This document shows positions 6,211 to 14,872 of a stretch of 18,695 nt of DNA, piece after piece. Origin of the DNA: Acholeplasmataceae bacterium UBA6235 (lineage in GTDB: Bacteria; Bacillota_I; Bacilli_A; Acholeplasmatales; UBA5453); the NCBI GenBank assembly GCA_002441525.1, contig DJWH01000116.1, forward strand, positions 28,531 through 47,225. The letters run 5' to 3'. The notes below the pieces were generated by a model, which worked only from the letters and a program-made list of their open reading frames with translations, ran no database searches and was not told the DNA's origin. Position numbers and translations under genes: made by a program. Position 1 is the first letter of the stretch, and each line of letters opens with the position of its first letter.

Positions 6211-8810
6211 TTAAACCACTCCTTGAACGATTGGACAATTTCAGATAGTTTTGATTTGTCTGCAGTACCACCTTGAGCGAAATCAGGTTTTCCACCACCA
6301 GAACCATTCGAAACTTGTGCTGCTTTTTGAATCATGGCTTTCGCATCCATGGATCTTGTTTTACATAAGAATAGGAGTTTTTCATCGGTTTCATTGATGA
6401 GGCACACCACTTCCGCTTTTATTTTATCATAGATTGCGTCGACGAGTTGCTTCTGAATGTCTTTATCCAAATTCTTTTCGATGATGACTTGGTAAGGACT
6501 GTCATTTTCAATATATTGATCGAGGTTGGTAAGGGCTTGTTTTTGTTTGAGTTGCAACAAATTCTTTTCGAGTTGTTTGTTGTGTTCTTTTAAGTTTTCA
6601 ATATACTTTCTTAAAGCGATGATGTCGTTATAAGACCCAATCAAACGGCTTCTGCTCGGGGAATCGACTCTAAATCGGCTATCGATTTGCTTCATTTCAG
6701 AAACCAATCGTTCTTCTTTTTGTTTGAGGGTATCGATTTCGGCTTCAAATGGTCTTAAAGCATACACCATATCGTGTTCTAGTGATTTACCAGTCACGGC
6801 TTCGACACGGTAAATCCCTGAACCAATCGATTCATAGGAGGTAATCGCGAAACGCTCAATATCACTGGTGCGTTTCACATGGGTGCCCCCACAAAGTTCG
6901 ATCGAATAGTTACCGATATTGACGACTCTGACAACATCGTGATATTTCTCACCAAATAGTGCCATCGCACCCATCGCTTTGGCTTCTTCTAAAGGCATTT
7001 CGATGGTGTCGACTGGATAATCTCTTAAGATGGCTTCGTTGACGATGGCTTCAATCTTGAGGAGTTCTTCCACGGTTAAAGCTTCATAGTTATTAAAATC
7101 AAAACGCATGGTTGCTTCACTGACTTGAGACCCTTGTTGGTTCGAGTGATTACCTAAAGTGACTTTTAATGCTTTGTGGAATAAGTGCGCTGCCGAGTGG
7201 TTCTTAATGATGCGTGTGCGATTGTCTTGATCGACTTCACAAACGACCATTTCGCCTTCATCAAAAGTTTCATCCATCACATGTAAGGTTTGACCATTCG
7301 GTAATTTAACCACGTCTTTCACTGGATACCCATTGATGGTACCCCTGTCAGCAACCTGTCCCCCCATGGTCGCGTAGAATGGGGTTTTGTCTAATACGAT
7401 GCCTTGTTCAAAGGATTTGATGACTTCACTACGTGAGGATAATGTATCGTATCCGATGAATACGCTTGGTGTTTTAAAGGATAAGAACGCTGCTTCTTGA
7501 GATTTCATCGAGTTTTCAGCGTTTCGGTTCGCTCTTGAGAGTTCTTTTTGTCTTTCCATTAACGCTTTAAAGCCTTCAAGGTCTACCGTTTTTCCCAATT
7601 CTTCGGATAATTCGAGGGTGAGTTCAATCGGGAATCCATAGGTATCATATAGTTTAAATGCGTCTTCCTTTTTGAGTTCAGAGACGCCTTCAAGCGCTTC
7701 TAACAGGTGTTTTTCACCGGAAGCGAGCGTTTCAAGGAATTTATTTTCTTCGGCTAAAATGACGCGTTTAACCATTTTTTCGTTGTCTTTAACATTTGGA
7801 TAAAAGTGACCCATGATGCCGATGACATCATCGACTAAGAGGTGTAAGAAGGCTTCTTGTAAGCCTAGTTTCTTACCGTATTTGGTCGCACGTCTTAACA
7901 ATCTTCTTAAAACATAGCCTCTACCTTCATTCGATAGAATCGCCCCATCGGCGATGGCCATCGACAAGGTTTTTACATGGTCAGCGATGACTTTGAAAGC
8001 CATTTGACCTGTGTAGGTGATACCGGATAATTGTTCGGTATGTTTTATGATTGGCATGAATAAGTCGGTTTCAAAATTGGTCTTGGTGCCTTGAATGACA
8101 CAAGCAAAGCGTTCCAAACCGGCACCGGTATCGATGTTTTTATTGGGTAATTCTTTATAGTCTTTTCTAGGGGTCCCCGGTTTCGCATTGTATTGTGAGA
8201 ACACAATGTTCCAAATCTCAATAAAACGTTCATTTTCAATGTCGTTCGCAATCAATTCGGACCCGCGTTTATCGTATTGTTCGCCTCTATCAAAATAGAT
8301 TTCTGTATCTGGACCGGAAGGACCTTCACCAATTTCCCAGAAATTGGATTCGAGTGGAATGAGATGAGATGGGTCGACGCCTAAAGAAATCCATTTGTCT
8401 CTCGCAACAAAGTCATCTGGATAATAAGTCATATAGAGTTTTTCAATTGGAAATCCAAAATAACGATCGCTGGTTAAAAGTTCAAAACCAAATTCAATCG
8501 CTTCTGGTTTAAAGTAATCCCCAATCGAGAAGTTGCCAAGCATTTCAAAAAAAGTGTGGTGTCTAGCGGTTCTACCGACGTTATCAATATCGTTGGTACG
8601 AATACACTTTTGGATATTGGTTAAACGTGGGTTTGGTGGCATCGCTGACCCATCAAAGTATTTTTTCAGTGGTGCGACCCCTGCATTGATCCATAAAAGG
8701 GTTTTATCACCCATTGGAACGAGGGATGCGGATGGTTCAATTTTGTGGCCTTTCGATTCAAAAAATCGTAGCCAGGTTTGTCTAATTTCGTCTGCGGTCA
8801 TGTATCTCAT
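6207..8810 (-). CDS. alaS: Alanine-tRNA ligase
   Basis: AlaRS charges tRNA-Ala with alanine and clears mischarged Ser/Gly. The protein is 867 residues, normal for bacteria. The N-terminal class II catalytic core is recognisable from TADEIRQTWLRFFESKGH and the NPRLTNIQKCIRTNDIDNVG and FFEMLGNFSIGDYF segments. The editing domain has zinc ligands in HSAAH and CGGTH. A coiled-coil stretch precedes the C-Ala domain, which ends with a glycine-rich SNGSGGGKPDFAQGG motif. I use the ATG at 8810 because GGAGG lies seven bases upstream; an ATG at 8837 falls inside the T-box terminator and would be a spurious extension. Expression should be controlled by the T-box leader just upstream. The stop overlaps ruvX. 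Confidence 0.97.
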   Translation of the reverse strand: MRYMTADEIRQTWLRFFESKGHKIEPSASLVPMGDKTLLWINAGVAPLKKYFDGSAMPPNPRLTNIQKCIRTNDIDNVGRTARHHTFFEMLGNFSIGDYFKPEAIEFGFELLTSDRYFGFPIEKLYMTYYPDDFVARDKWISLGVDPSHLIPLESNFWEIGEGPSGPDTEIYFDRGEQYDKRGSELIANDIENERFIEIWNIVFSQYNAKPGTPRKDYKELPNKNIDTGAGLERFACVIQGTKTNFETDLFMPIIKHTEQLSGITYTGQMAFKVIADHVKTLSMAIADGAILSNEGRGYVLRRLLRRATKYGKKLGLQEAFLHLLVDDVIGIMGHFYPNVKDNEKMVKRVILAEENKFLETLASGEKHLLEALEGVSELKKEDAFKLYDTYGFPIELTLELSEELGKTVDLEGFKALMERQKELSRANRNAENSMKSQEAAFLSFKTPSVFIGYDTLSSRSEVIKSFEQGIVLDKTPFYATMGGQVADRGTINGYPVKDVVKLPNGQTLHVMDETFDEGEMVVCEVDQDNRTRIIKNHSAAHLFHKALKVTLGNHSNQQGSQVSEATMRFDFNNYEALTVEELLKIEAIVNEAILRDYPVDTIEMPLEEAKAMGAMALFGEKYHDVVRVVNIGNYSIELCGGTHVKRTSDIERFAITSYESIGSGIYRVEAVTGKSLEHDMVYALRPFEAEIDTLKQKEERLVSEMKQIDSRFRVDSPSRSRLIGSYNDIIALRKYIENLKEHNKQLEKNLLQLKQKQALTNLDQYIENDSPYQVIIEKNLDKDIQKQLVDAIYDKIKAEVVCLINETDEKLLFLCKTRSMDAKAMIQKAAQVSNGSGGGKPDFAQGGTADKSKLSEIVQSFKEWFK

Positions 8811-8820
8811 GTCTTTTCCT

Positions 8821-9027
8821 CCATAAAAAAAGTCCATAGAATTTGCATTCTAAGGACGATGTTAATCGCGGTACCACCTTAGTTCTAACCCGTTGGATTA
8901 GCCCTTCATTGTACTGTTAAGGCCAGTGTACCATTGCTCCCAAGTAGCTTCATTCAAACCGTGATCACTTTCACCTAACTGATCTCTCTATCTTTTGGTC
9001 TTCATTACTTGTCTTGTTCTTCGCTCT
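8821..9027 (-). promoter_or_regulatory. T-box riboswitch leader, alanine (GCU specifier), controlling alaS
   Basis: The leader RNA senses uncharged tRNA-Ala and permits readthrough into alaS. The T-box sequence AAGGTGGTACCGCG is at 8880-8867. Stem I is closed by CAAGTA (9011-9006) pairing with TACTTG (8946-8941), and directly 5' of the 3' strand is GAAGCT, giving a GCU specifier at 8948-8946, an alanine codon. Stem III is seen at 8901-8895 with 8891-8885 (one G-U pair). CGTCCTT at 8858-8852 can pair with the AAGG of the T-box (antiterminator) or with the terminator 3' arm. The start of the RNA is estimated from the promoter. The specifier matches the downstream gene. Confidence 0.95.
8825..8857 (-). 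terminator. T-box intrinsic terminator upstream of alaS
   Basis: In transcript sense, GTCCTTAGAAT (8857-8847) pairs with ATTCTATGGAC (8842-8832) around a GCAA loop with a single mismatch, followed by seven U residues (8831-8825). The 5' arm shares CCTT with the antiterminator. The alaS ribosome site begins immediately after the U-run. Confidence 0.93.
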
Positions 9028-9033
9028 ATTGCT

Positions 9034-9061
9034 ATTTTATCATAAAATCATACTTTTACAA
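9034..9061 (-). promoter_or_regulatory. Promoter of the alaS T-box operon
   Basis: The minus strand reads TTGTAA (9061-9056), a 16-bp spacer ending in TGA, then TAAAAT (9039-9034). It is an extended -10 promoter with a reasonable -35. It lies just after the CotH gene and places the RNA start near 9027, upstream of T-box stem I. Confidence 0.8.
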
Positions 9062-9075
9062 GTATAATCCATCGT

Positions 9076-10512
9076 TTATGGACGTTGATTTGGGTTGTTT
9101 TCGTAATACGACAATTGTTCTATGATATCTTCGGTTTTGCCGTCAATGTACCATTCGATGTTGCGTAAATCAAAAGCAGGGCCCCATAAAGCATTTGGTT
9201 GGTCATTCTCATACAATGTCTTTACCGAAAGGTATGCATCTAAAAAGTTTTCCTGATTGAAATAATCACCTTCGACCAATGCTTTCAAATAGGATTCATA
9301 TCGTAATTGATATTCAGGTATAGATAATAATTTATCTGTGAGTGGATGGGTGATTTCCCGACCATAAAGTACCGTGTTTAGGTTACCCCAAGCATAAATA
9401 TCCATCCCGATGGAATAATTCGTGAACACTGGAGCACCATCCCAACCTTGACCCAAACCGTGGTCGTAGTCATAAGGGATCATGGTCCATTTACCAGTGA
9501 CATCATTTTTGTATAAATAATAATTGTTACCCATCGCGCGGTAATCATCTGGATTGCCCAGCATGACACCTACAGCAAGGAGTCTTAACAAACGATCGAC
9601 ATCGAAGTTCGCTTCGATGTAGGTCTTGAAGTAGTTACCGTCTAAGGTATTGATCATTTGAATAAAGGTGACAATATCAGACGTATCAAACGCTTTTTTA
9701 TTGGTCTTTAAATCATAGGTTGGGAAGTAATGATTGTCTTCATCTTTGATACCAATCGCCCTTGGGTCATAGCCTAATTCAAGGCTAGCTGGTCCAAATT
9801 GTTGCCACAAGACTTTATAGAGATTGCCTTGGTCTTGATTCGGAAAACGTTTGGTCAAAAACGATTGATCGATAGACTCAATGATATTATAAATCCCTAA
9901 AAAGTGCGTTGTGTTGCCCAGTTTTAGGTACATTTTTGCATGTGTTATTCGCGGTGCAAACACATCAAACGCGTTGAATAAATCGTAAGAAAACTTTTCG
10001 CTGATGTGCGTCGAATCATAGTTCCGGTTGAATTTAAAGTTGAGTTCTGTCATATCAAAGACACGGCGGTCTTTGATGGCTTTTTCTTCGACAGAGTCTT
10101 TTTCAGTATAGAGTGGTTTATCAAAATATACTTTATAGGATACTGGTCTTAAATTCCCGTCGTTATCGATCATTCGGGTTCTAGAGGTATTCCCTCTGGT
10201 TCGCCATGCAACATTTTCAATTTCAAGATCACCAAGTTCATCCCGATAGATTAAATTACCTTGAACCACAGCATCGGTTTTTAAATCACCAAATTGATTG
10301 CGATACTCCACCATGTATTGGTCTAGTTTATAGAATTCAGTACTCGTCACTTCTAAGGTAAAGGATTTTTCGTTGTTATCATCAAAGAGTCGTTCATAAT
10401 CGGCATTTACTTCAGGTTCAGGTGTGGGTTCAGGGTTTGGATTGATGGGCGTTTCACAAGCTGTTAAAGCCATTAAACTTAATAAGATGAAGCCTAAAAG
10501 TAGTTTTTTCAT
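9076..10512 (-). CDS. CotH kinase-family lipoprotein
   Basis: A 478-residue protein with a lipoprotein signal peptide (lipobox LTAC, Cys19), so it should be anchored on the outer face of the membrane. A Pro/Glu-rich linker (about 22-36) leads into a CotH-like domain. WRTRGNTS (103-110) resembles the conserved R-x-R-G-N-S element; GIYNIIESIDQSFLTKRF (206-223) carries the family E-x-x-D segment; GNPDDYRAMGNNYYLYKN followed by KWTMIPYDYDHGLG (341-354) matches the conserved catalytic and metal-binding core. CotH of Bacillus is an atypical kinase that phosphorylates spore-coat proteins; no spore context exists here, so the substrate is unknown and probably extracellular. The ATG overlaps the PAP2 stop as ATGA with a weak AGAGAA site. 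It is the last gene before the alaS promoter, with no strong terminator. Confidence 0.87.
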   Translation of the reverse strand: MKKLLLGFILLSLMALTACETPINPNPEPTPEPEVNADYERLFDDNNEKSFTLEVTSTEFYKLDQYMVEYRNQFGDLKTDAVVQGNLIYRDELGDLEIENVAWRTRGNTSRTRMIDNDGNLRPVSYKVYFDKPLYTEKDSVEEKAIKDRRVFDMTELNFKFNRNYDSTHISEKFSYDLFNAFDVFAPRITHAKMYLKLGNTTHFLGIYNIIESIDQSFLTKRFPNQDQGNLYKVLWQQFGPASLELGYDPRAIGIKDEDNHYFPTYDLKTNKKAFDTSDIVTFIQMINTLDGNYFKTYIEANFDVDRLLRLLAVGVMLGNPDDYRAMGNNYYLYKNDVTGKWTMIPYDYDHGLGQGWDGAPVFTNYSIGMDIYAWGNLNTVLYGREITHPLTDKLLSIPEYQLRYESYLKALVEGDYFNQENFLDAYLSVKTLYENDQPNALWGPAFDLRNIEWYIDGKTEDIIEQLSYYENNPNQRP

Positions 10513-11378
10513 TTGGTTCTCTTAAACAGTTTCTTAGATACCCACATCATCCCTAAACTTGCCCAAATACCGATGATGAAGTAACGTATGAAATCAAACA
10601 CCAAATCCATGAAGGTTGGATTGATATCAACAGATGCGCTGTACGGAAATACCAGTTTTAATCCTTCTTTGAGGGCCAACGCAATCGCTAGACCCATGAT
10701 GACTTTCGTGATTTGGATAAAAATGGGTGCAGCAACTTTGTATTTGACATATTTTTTTTCAATGAAATAACCAACGGCTAAACCAATATAAGCACCACCG
10801 GCGACAAATAAAGGTTCTTGATGAAAGAAAGCCATCAGTATGATCAAGACTGGTACTGGATAAAGTGCTCTAATATGTTCACGGTCAAAATTACCGACTC
10901 CAAGTAAAAACATGAATGTCGAGCCTAGAATCAAGCCTAAAACCAAGCCTACCAGCACATCTTCTAAGTAGTGCTGACCTAAGTACATGCGTGAAAGTGG
11001 GACTAAGATGATCATCGCGATCATCAATCCACGTACCCATTTAGCATAGTAGTATTCATTCCATAAGTTGATCGCCAATGAGCCTGCAGCTTGTGCATGG
11101 CCACTTGGCATCGATGAACCATCGGTTTCTTGAAGGATTGCTCTTGCACCTTCTTGATAAGGTCTAGGTTTATTCGTTAGGGCTTTTAATCCCCCGTTGA
11201 TGAAGGCGGAACCCAAATAAGCGACCATCAATTTGAAAGCGAATTTTTTATCCACAGTCCAATACAAAATAGCCCCTAAGAGGATGAAAAAGTATTGGTC
11301 ACCAAATTCGGTGATGATGCGCATAACCCAGTCCAATACTGGGTTTGAAAATGATTGTAAAAAGTCTATGATTTGCAT
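10509..11378 (-). CDS. PAP2-family membrane phosphatase
   Basis: A 289-residue multispanning membrane protein with all three motifs of type 2 phosphatidic acid phosphatases: K-x6-RP (KALTNKPRP, 65-73), PSGH (91-94), and SR-x5-H-x3-D (Ser129, Arg130, His136, Asp140). The two histidines are the expected nucleophile and acid/base for removing phosphate from a lipid phosphate or isoprenyl diphosphate at the membrane surface. After the catalytic part, roughly four further hydrophobic segments follow, making it longer than minimal PAP2 proteins. The ATG directly follows the patatin stop (TAAATG) with GAGGTAAG as ribosome site, and the stop overlaps CotH. The pairing with patatin suggests a lipid substrate. 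Confidence 0.92.
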   Translation of the reverse strand: MQIIDFLQSFSNPVLDWVMRIITEFGDQYFFILLGAILYWTVDKKFAFKLMVAYLGSAFINGGLKALTNKPRPYQEGARAILQETDGSSMPSGHAQAAGSLAINLWNEYYYAKWVRGLMIAMIILVPLSRMYLGQHYLEDVLVGLVLGLILGSTFMFLLGVGNFDREHIRALYPVPVLIILMAFFHQEPLFVAGGAYIGLAVGYFIEKKYVKYKVAAPIFIQITKVIMGLAIALALKEGLKLVFPYSASVDINPTFMDLVFDFIRYFIIGIWASLGMMWVSKKLFKRTK

Positions 11379-12368
11379 TTACTTACCTCGAGATAAAGCT
11401 TGTTCAATCTTCTCTTTGATTGATAAGCGCTTTTGGGCTTCTTTTTTCGATATTCTACGTTCTTTACGTAACGTTTTGACACGTTCATAAGTTTCTTTTG
11501 GGGCTTCAATATAGGTGAATTTATCCACTTTAACAAAGTTTTCATTTAACCCTAATACACCGCGTTTTAAGATGTTGGTCTCGCGCAATTTTTGCACGAT
11601 TTCAGTCGCGACCAAATACCCATAGTTACGTCGTTCTTCAATCGATTCATCGGTGAATCTAATGATGTCATACGCATCGATGAGTGGTAACGCACTGAAG
11701 ACATTGAAGTCGGTTAGATTGATGAATAAAATTTTATGATTTGCGTAAGCATTGTAGTTAAAACCGTGGTCTAATGGCACGCTTAAGATGACATTACATC
11801 CTTGTTCGATGAGGATGTCTAATGGGTTGTTATCCACCAGTCCGCCATCGACATAGGCTTGGTCATCGATATACGTTGTACCAAAAAACAATGGAATGGA
11901 TGCTGAGGCGATAACCGCGTCAAACGGGTTTTCCATCTTATTTATATGGAAGACTGTCTTTTCATGGTTGCCAGTGCGAATTTGGGAAGCAATCTTCTTG
12001 GTGTCAATGATTTTAGACGCCACAACAAATGTATCTATTTTTGAGTTTTTGACTTTTTTAATGTCGATATACTTGTCAAAAATCTCGCGTAATACTTCTA
12101 AACTGTATAGACCTTCTTTGTCTTGGTTGATTCTAAATAATTTTTGTTTGATTGGATTTTTGGCCTGTGCCAAATTCCAAATCTCACTCATTTTATTAGA
12201 ATCATTTAAAGACATGAGTAAAAGCGCATTGATCGCACCGATTGAGGTGCCAGCGATGCAATCGATTTTGTCGATTAAATTGGCTTCTTGTAAGGCGCGG
12301 ATGACACCGAGTTGATAACCACCCTTGGCACCGCCACCGCCCAACATTAATCCAACTTTAACTTTCAC
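11379..12368 (-). CDS. Patatin-like phospholipase (RssA type)
   Basis: A 329-residue patatin-fold acyl hydrolase. The oxyanion-hole loop GGGGAKGGYQLG (10-21), nucleophile elbow GTSIG (40-44, Ser42) and catalytic Asp in DGG (174-176) form a complete Ser-Asp dyad. No signal peptide is seen, so it should act on membrane lipids from the cytoplasmic side. The C-terminal ~40 residues are rich in Lys/Arg/Glu and probably helical, and could bind membrane. The start is a GTG at 12368, inside the smpB 3' end (11-bp overlap). An excellent AGGAGG at 12383-12378, nine bases upstream, supports it. The next gene, PAP2, starts immediately after. Confidence 0.93.
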   Translation of the reverse strand: MKVKVGLMLGGGGAKGGYQLGVIRALQEANLIDKIDCIAGTSIGAINALLLMSLNDSNKMSEIWNLAQAKNPIKQKLFRINQDKEGLYSLEVLREIFDKYIDIKKVKNSKIDTFVVASKIIDTKKIASQIRTGNHEKTVFHINKMENPFDAVIASASIPLFFGTTYIDDQAYVDGGLVDNNPLDILIEQGCNVILSVPLDHGFNYNAYANHKILFINLTDFNVFSALPLIDAYDIIRFTDESIEERRNYGYLVATEIVQKLRETNILKRGVLGLNENFVKVDKFTYIEAPKETYERVKTLRKERRISKKEAQKRLSIKEKIEQALSRGK

Positions 12369-12828
12369 GTCGGAAAGCCTCCTTTAATGTTTTTCTCATA
12401 TGCTGTTTCGCATCTTCTTCTTTTAAGGATTCGCGTTTATCGAATAGTTTCTTACCTTTCGCAATCGCGATTTCTACCTTGACCAAGCCTTCTACGAAAT
12501 AGACTTTTAAAGGGATGACTGTATAGCCATCTTCTTTGATCTTCGCTTCAATTTTTAAAATCTCTTTTTTGTGCATGAGGAGTTTTCTCGTTCTGGTTTC
12601 CTCATGGTTAAATAAGTTTCCGTGGGTATAGGGGGAAACGTGCATGTTGATGATGAATATTTCACCATGCTTGATTTGAACATACGCATCATTGACAGAA
12701 ACTTTGCCTTCACGGATGGATTTGACTTCGGTTCCTTTCAGGTTGATCCCTGCTTCATACGATTGTTCGATGAAATAATCATGCCTTGCCTTTTTGTTTT
12801 GGGTGACGATGGAATTCTTTTGTGTCAT
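12358..12828 (-). CDS. smpB: SsrA-binding protein SmpB
   Basis: SmpB binds tmRNA and delivers it to stalled ribosomes for trans-translation. The 156-residue length matches B. subtilis SmpB. Visible family blocks are NKKARHDYFIEQSYEAGI, LKGTEVKSIREGKV, the VSPYTHGNLFNHEETRTRKLLM segment, and the KGKKLFDKRESLK run leading into the basic C-terminal tail that reaches the decoding centre. The ATG at 12828 is chosen because GAGGA lies nine to ten bases upstream and the protein then has family length; a TTG at 12843 is in frame but unnecessary. The start lies inside the end of rnr (50-bp overlap), the usual rnr-smpB pairing. The tmRNA gene is not in the window. Confidence 0.97.
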   Translation of the reverse strand: MTQKNSIVTQNKKARHDYFIEQSYEAGINLKGTEVKSIREGKVSVNDAYVQIKHGEIFIINMHVSPYTHGNLFNHEETRTRKLLMHKKEILKIEAKIKEDGYTVIPLKVYFVEGLVKVEIAIAKGKKLFDKRESLKEEDAKQHMRKTLKEAFRRES

Positions 12829-14842
12829 TTTTCTTTTCCTCAAATACGGTAAACGTCAACTGTCTTAAGACAATGTCACAATCGATCAGTTTAACGCGGA
12901 TGGGTTTGCCAATCGCGAACTCTTGTTTGTTGTTTTTGCCTTTTAGGGTGAGACGAATATCATCAAAATAATAGTAGTCCTTCATTAAGCGGATGGGTGC
13001 TAAACCTTCAATGCCGTTTTCTAGACGGACGAAAATCCCCGCTTTGGTGATGTTCGATATGATGGCATCAAAGACTTGGTTCTTCTTATTCGCCATGAAT
13101 TGTGTGGTCTTTAACTTATCGGTTTCGCGTTCGAGTTCATCGGCTTTACGTTCCATGACCGAGCACTTTTCTGCAATCGTTTCGATGACCGATTCATAGT
13201 ATTTATAATTGGCCTCAAATTGATCGGTTTCAATCAAAAACGCACGAATGAGTCTGTGTAATAACAAATCCGGATAACGTCTGATGGGTGAGGTGAAGTG
13301 TGAATAGAACTTCGAAGCCAACCCATAGTGACCGATGTTTTTACCACTGTATTCCGCTTTTTGCATCGCTCTTAAAAACATCGTGTGGAAGACGATTTCA
13401 AGCGGATGACCCTCAAGTTTATCAATGATATTTTGAAGGGTTCTTGGGGTAATGTGGTGTAGTTTTGGGATTTTGATGCCCATCTCTTTGACCATGTTCA
13501 TTACATTGAGTAATTTTTCTTCGGTCGGTTTGTCATGGACACGGTAGATACATGGTAGTTCCATCGATGATAAATGCATCGATACGGTTTCATTGGCTAG
13601 AACCATGAAGGATTCAATCAATTTTTGACCCCTACCGGTCACATATGGATGAATATCAATAATATTGCCTAAGTCATCTGTTTCATATTTAAATTCAAGG
13701 GATTTAAATTCTAAAGCCCCGCGTTCACGTCGTTTTTCTTCTAAAATAGACGACAATTCGGCCATTTGAATGATCATCTGTTCGATTTGTGGTGTATAGA
13801 GTGAAGTTTCACCATCGAGGAACAAGTTGACTTCATCGTAATTGAGTCGTTTATCTACTGAAATCCAGGTTTGTTCAATCTTATGGTCAACCACGTTCGC
13901 ATCTAAGTCAAGCGTCATAGTTACAGATAAACATTTCTTTCGAGTCCCTGCATTTAAACTACATAAATCATTGGATAGTTTGCGTGGTAACATCGGTATC
14001 ACGCGGTCAGCCAAATAAACTGAAGTGGTTCGATCCAAGGCATCTTTATCCAAGAATGAATTGGGTTGGACATACGCTGAAACGTCGGCGATATGCACAG
14101 ATAAAATATAATGATCATCGACTATTTTCAAGGCGACTGCGTCATCTAAATCTTTCGCATCGGTACCATCAATGGTCACGATGAGTTCATCTTTAACTTC
14201 TCTTCTTTGGGCGATGTCCACGGATTCAATGGTTTCCGCCTCATTCAAAGCTTCCTTAGAAAACTCATAAGGCCAGTTGGCTTGATAGACCAATTCAAGG
14301 ATATCCATACCTGGGTCGGTTTCAAACCCTAAGGTCTTCTTAATCGTTCCAAATACCGTTTTACCTTCGTATTTTTCCAAACCAATCAGTAAAACCTCAC
14401 CACCTAAAAATGGTTGTGTGGTCTCAACCTGAATGGTTAATCTCAAAGGTTTAATCGGTAAAAATATGTATTGTGTATTGAGTTTCTTAACATGAACCAC
14501 CAGTTCTGTGGTGTTGTGTTCTAAGACATCGATGACTTTATTTCGCTTCCCGATATGAACCAAGACCAAATCGCCATCTAATGCGAAACCCATGTCTTCT
14601 TCATAGATATATAAATCATCTTCTGGTTGTAGTAAAAAACCAAATCCTTGGTTCTTTATATCCAAAATACCGATGGCTAAACTGGATTTTAAGGTATATA
14701 AAGCCTCTTTTTTAGAGACTCTTTTTTGATTCACCAGTTCATCGAGTTGAGTCGATAAGGTGATAGAATCTAATTGGGTGATGTCGCGGAGTGACTCGAA
14801 GGTATGAGCAGCTCCGTCTTTAAATAGTGTGATTAATTTCAT
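12779..14842 (-). CDS. rnr: Ribonuclease R
   Basis: A 3'-5' processive exoribonuclease that degrades structured RNA and defective mRNA released by trans-translation. The 687 residues are arranged as a short N-terminal winged-helix-like region (1-55), cold-shock domains (about 56-200), the RNB catalytic domain with DGTDAKDLDD (225-234: Asp225, Asp231, Asp233, Asp234), and an S1 domain (about 585-670). The usual long Lys-rich C-terminal tail of RNase R is reduced to about 15 residues, overlapping the smpB start. The ATG at 14842 follows a moderate GGTG site; transcription starts from a strong extended -10 promoter. The S1 and N-terminal domains favour RNase R over RNase II. Confidence 0.96.
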   Translation of the reverse strand: MKLITLFKDGAAHTFESLRDITQLDSITLSTQLDELVNQKRVSKKEALYTLKSSLAIGILDIKNQGFGFLLQPEDDLYIYEEDMGFALDGDLVLVHIGKRNKVIDVLEHNTTELVVHVKKLNTQYIFLPIKPLRLTIQVETTQPFLGGEVLLIGLEKYEGKTVFGTIKKTLGFETDPGMDILELVYQANWPYEFSKEALNEAETIESVDIAQRREVKDELIVTIDGTDAKDLDDAVALKIVDDHYILSVHIADVSAYVQPNSFLDKDALDRTTSVYLADRVIPMLPRKLSNDLCSLNAGTRKKCLSVTMTLDLDANVVDHKIEQTWISVDKRLNYDEVNLFLDGETSLYTPQIEQMIIQMAELSSILEEKRRERGALEFKSLEFKYETDDLGNIIDIHPYVTGRGQKLIESFMVLANETVSMHLSSMELPCIYRVHDKPTEEKLLNVMNMVKEMGIKIPKLHHITPRTLQNIIDKLEGHPLEIVFHTMFLRAMQKAEYSGKNIGHYGLASKFYSHFTSPIRRYPDLLLHRLIRAFLIETDQFEANYKYYESVIETIAEKCSVMERKADELERETDKLKTTQFMANKKNQVFDAIISNITKAGIFVRLENGIEGLAPIRLMKDYYYFDDIRLTLKGKNNKQEFAIGKPIRVKLIDCDIVLRQLTFTVFEEKKNDTKEFHRHPKQKGKA

Positions 14843-14863
14843 GGATTCACCAGCTTCTTAACT

Positions 14864-14872
14864 ATTATACCA
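14864..14872 (-). promoter_or_regulatory. Extended -10 promoter of rnr operon
   Basis: The minus strand reads TGG-TATAAT (14872-14864), a consensus extended -10, about 22 bases upstream of the rnr ATG. The -35 region (GATGTA at 17-bp spacing) is poor, as is common with extended -10 promoters. It is embedded in a 16-bp palindrome. Confidence 0.75.

Noticed and set aside
8533..8826. 97-codon plus-strand open frame
   Set aside because: Antisense to the conserved catalytic domain of alaS; a shadow of its codon usage.
8811..8837. Longer AlaRS start at 8837
   Set aside because: That ATG lies in the terminator stem, and its first codons are the U-run and ribosome site; GGAGG clearly serves the ATG at 8810.
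9060..9080. TCCAT-AAACG-ATGGA hairpin after CotH as a terminator
   Set aside because: Five-base stem with no U-run; too weak to call, so readthrough from CotH into the alaS leader cannot be excluded.
11896..12315. 139-codon plus-strand open frame
   Set aside because: Lies entirely opposite the patatin gene, whose catalytic motifs are intact; no ribosome site, and the translation shows no family pattern.
12622..12852. 76-codon plus-strand open frame
   Set aside because: Antisense to smpB and the rnr end; no ribosome site or recognisable protein.
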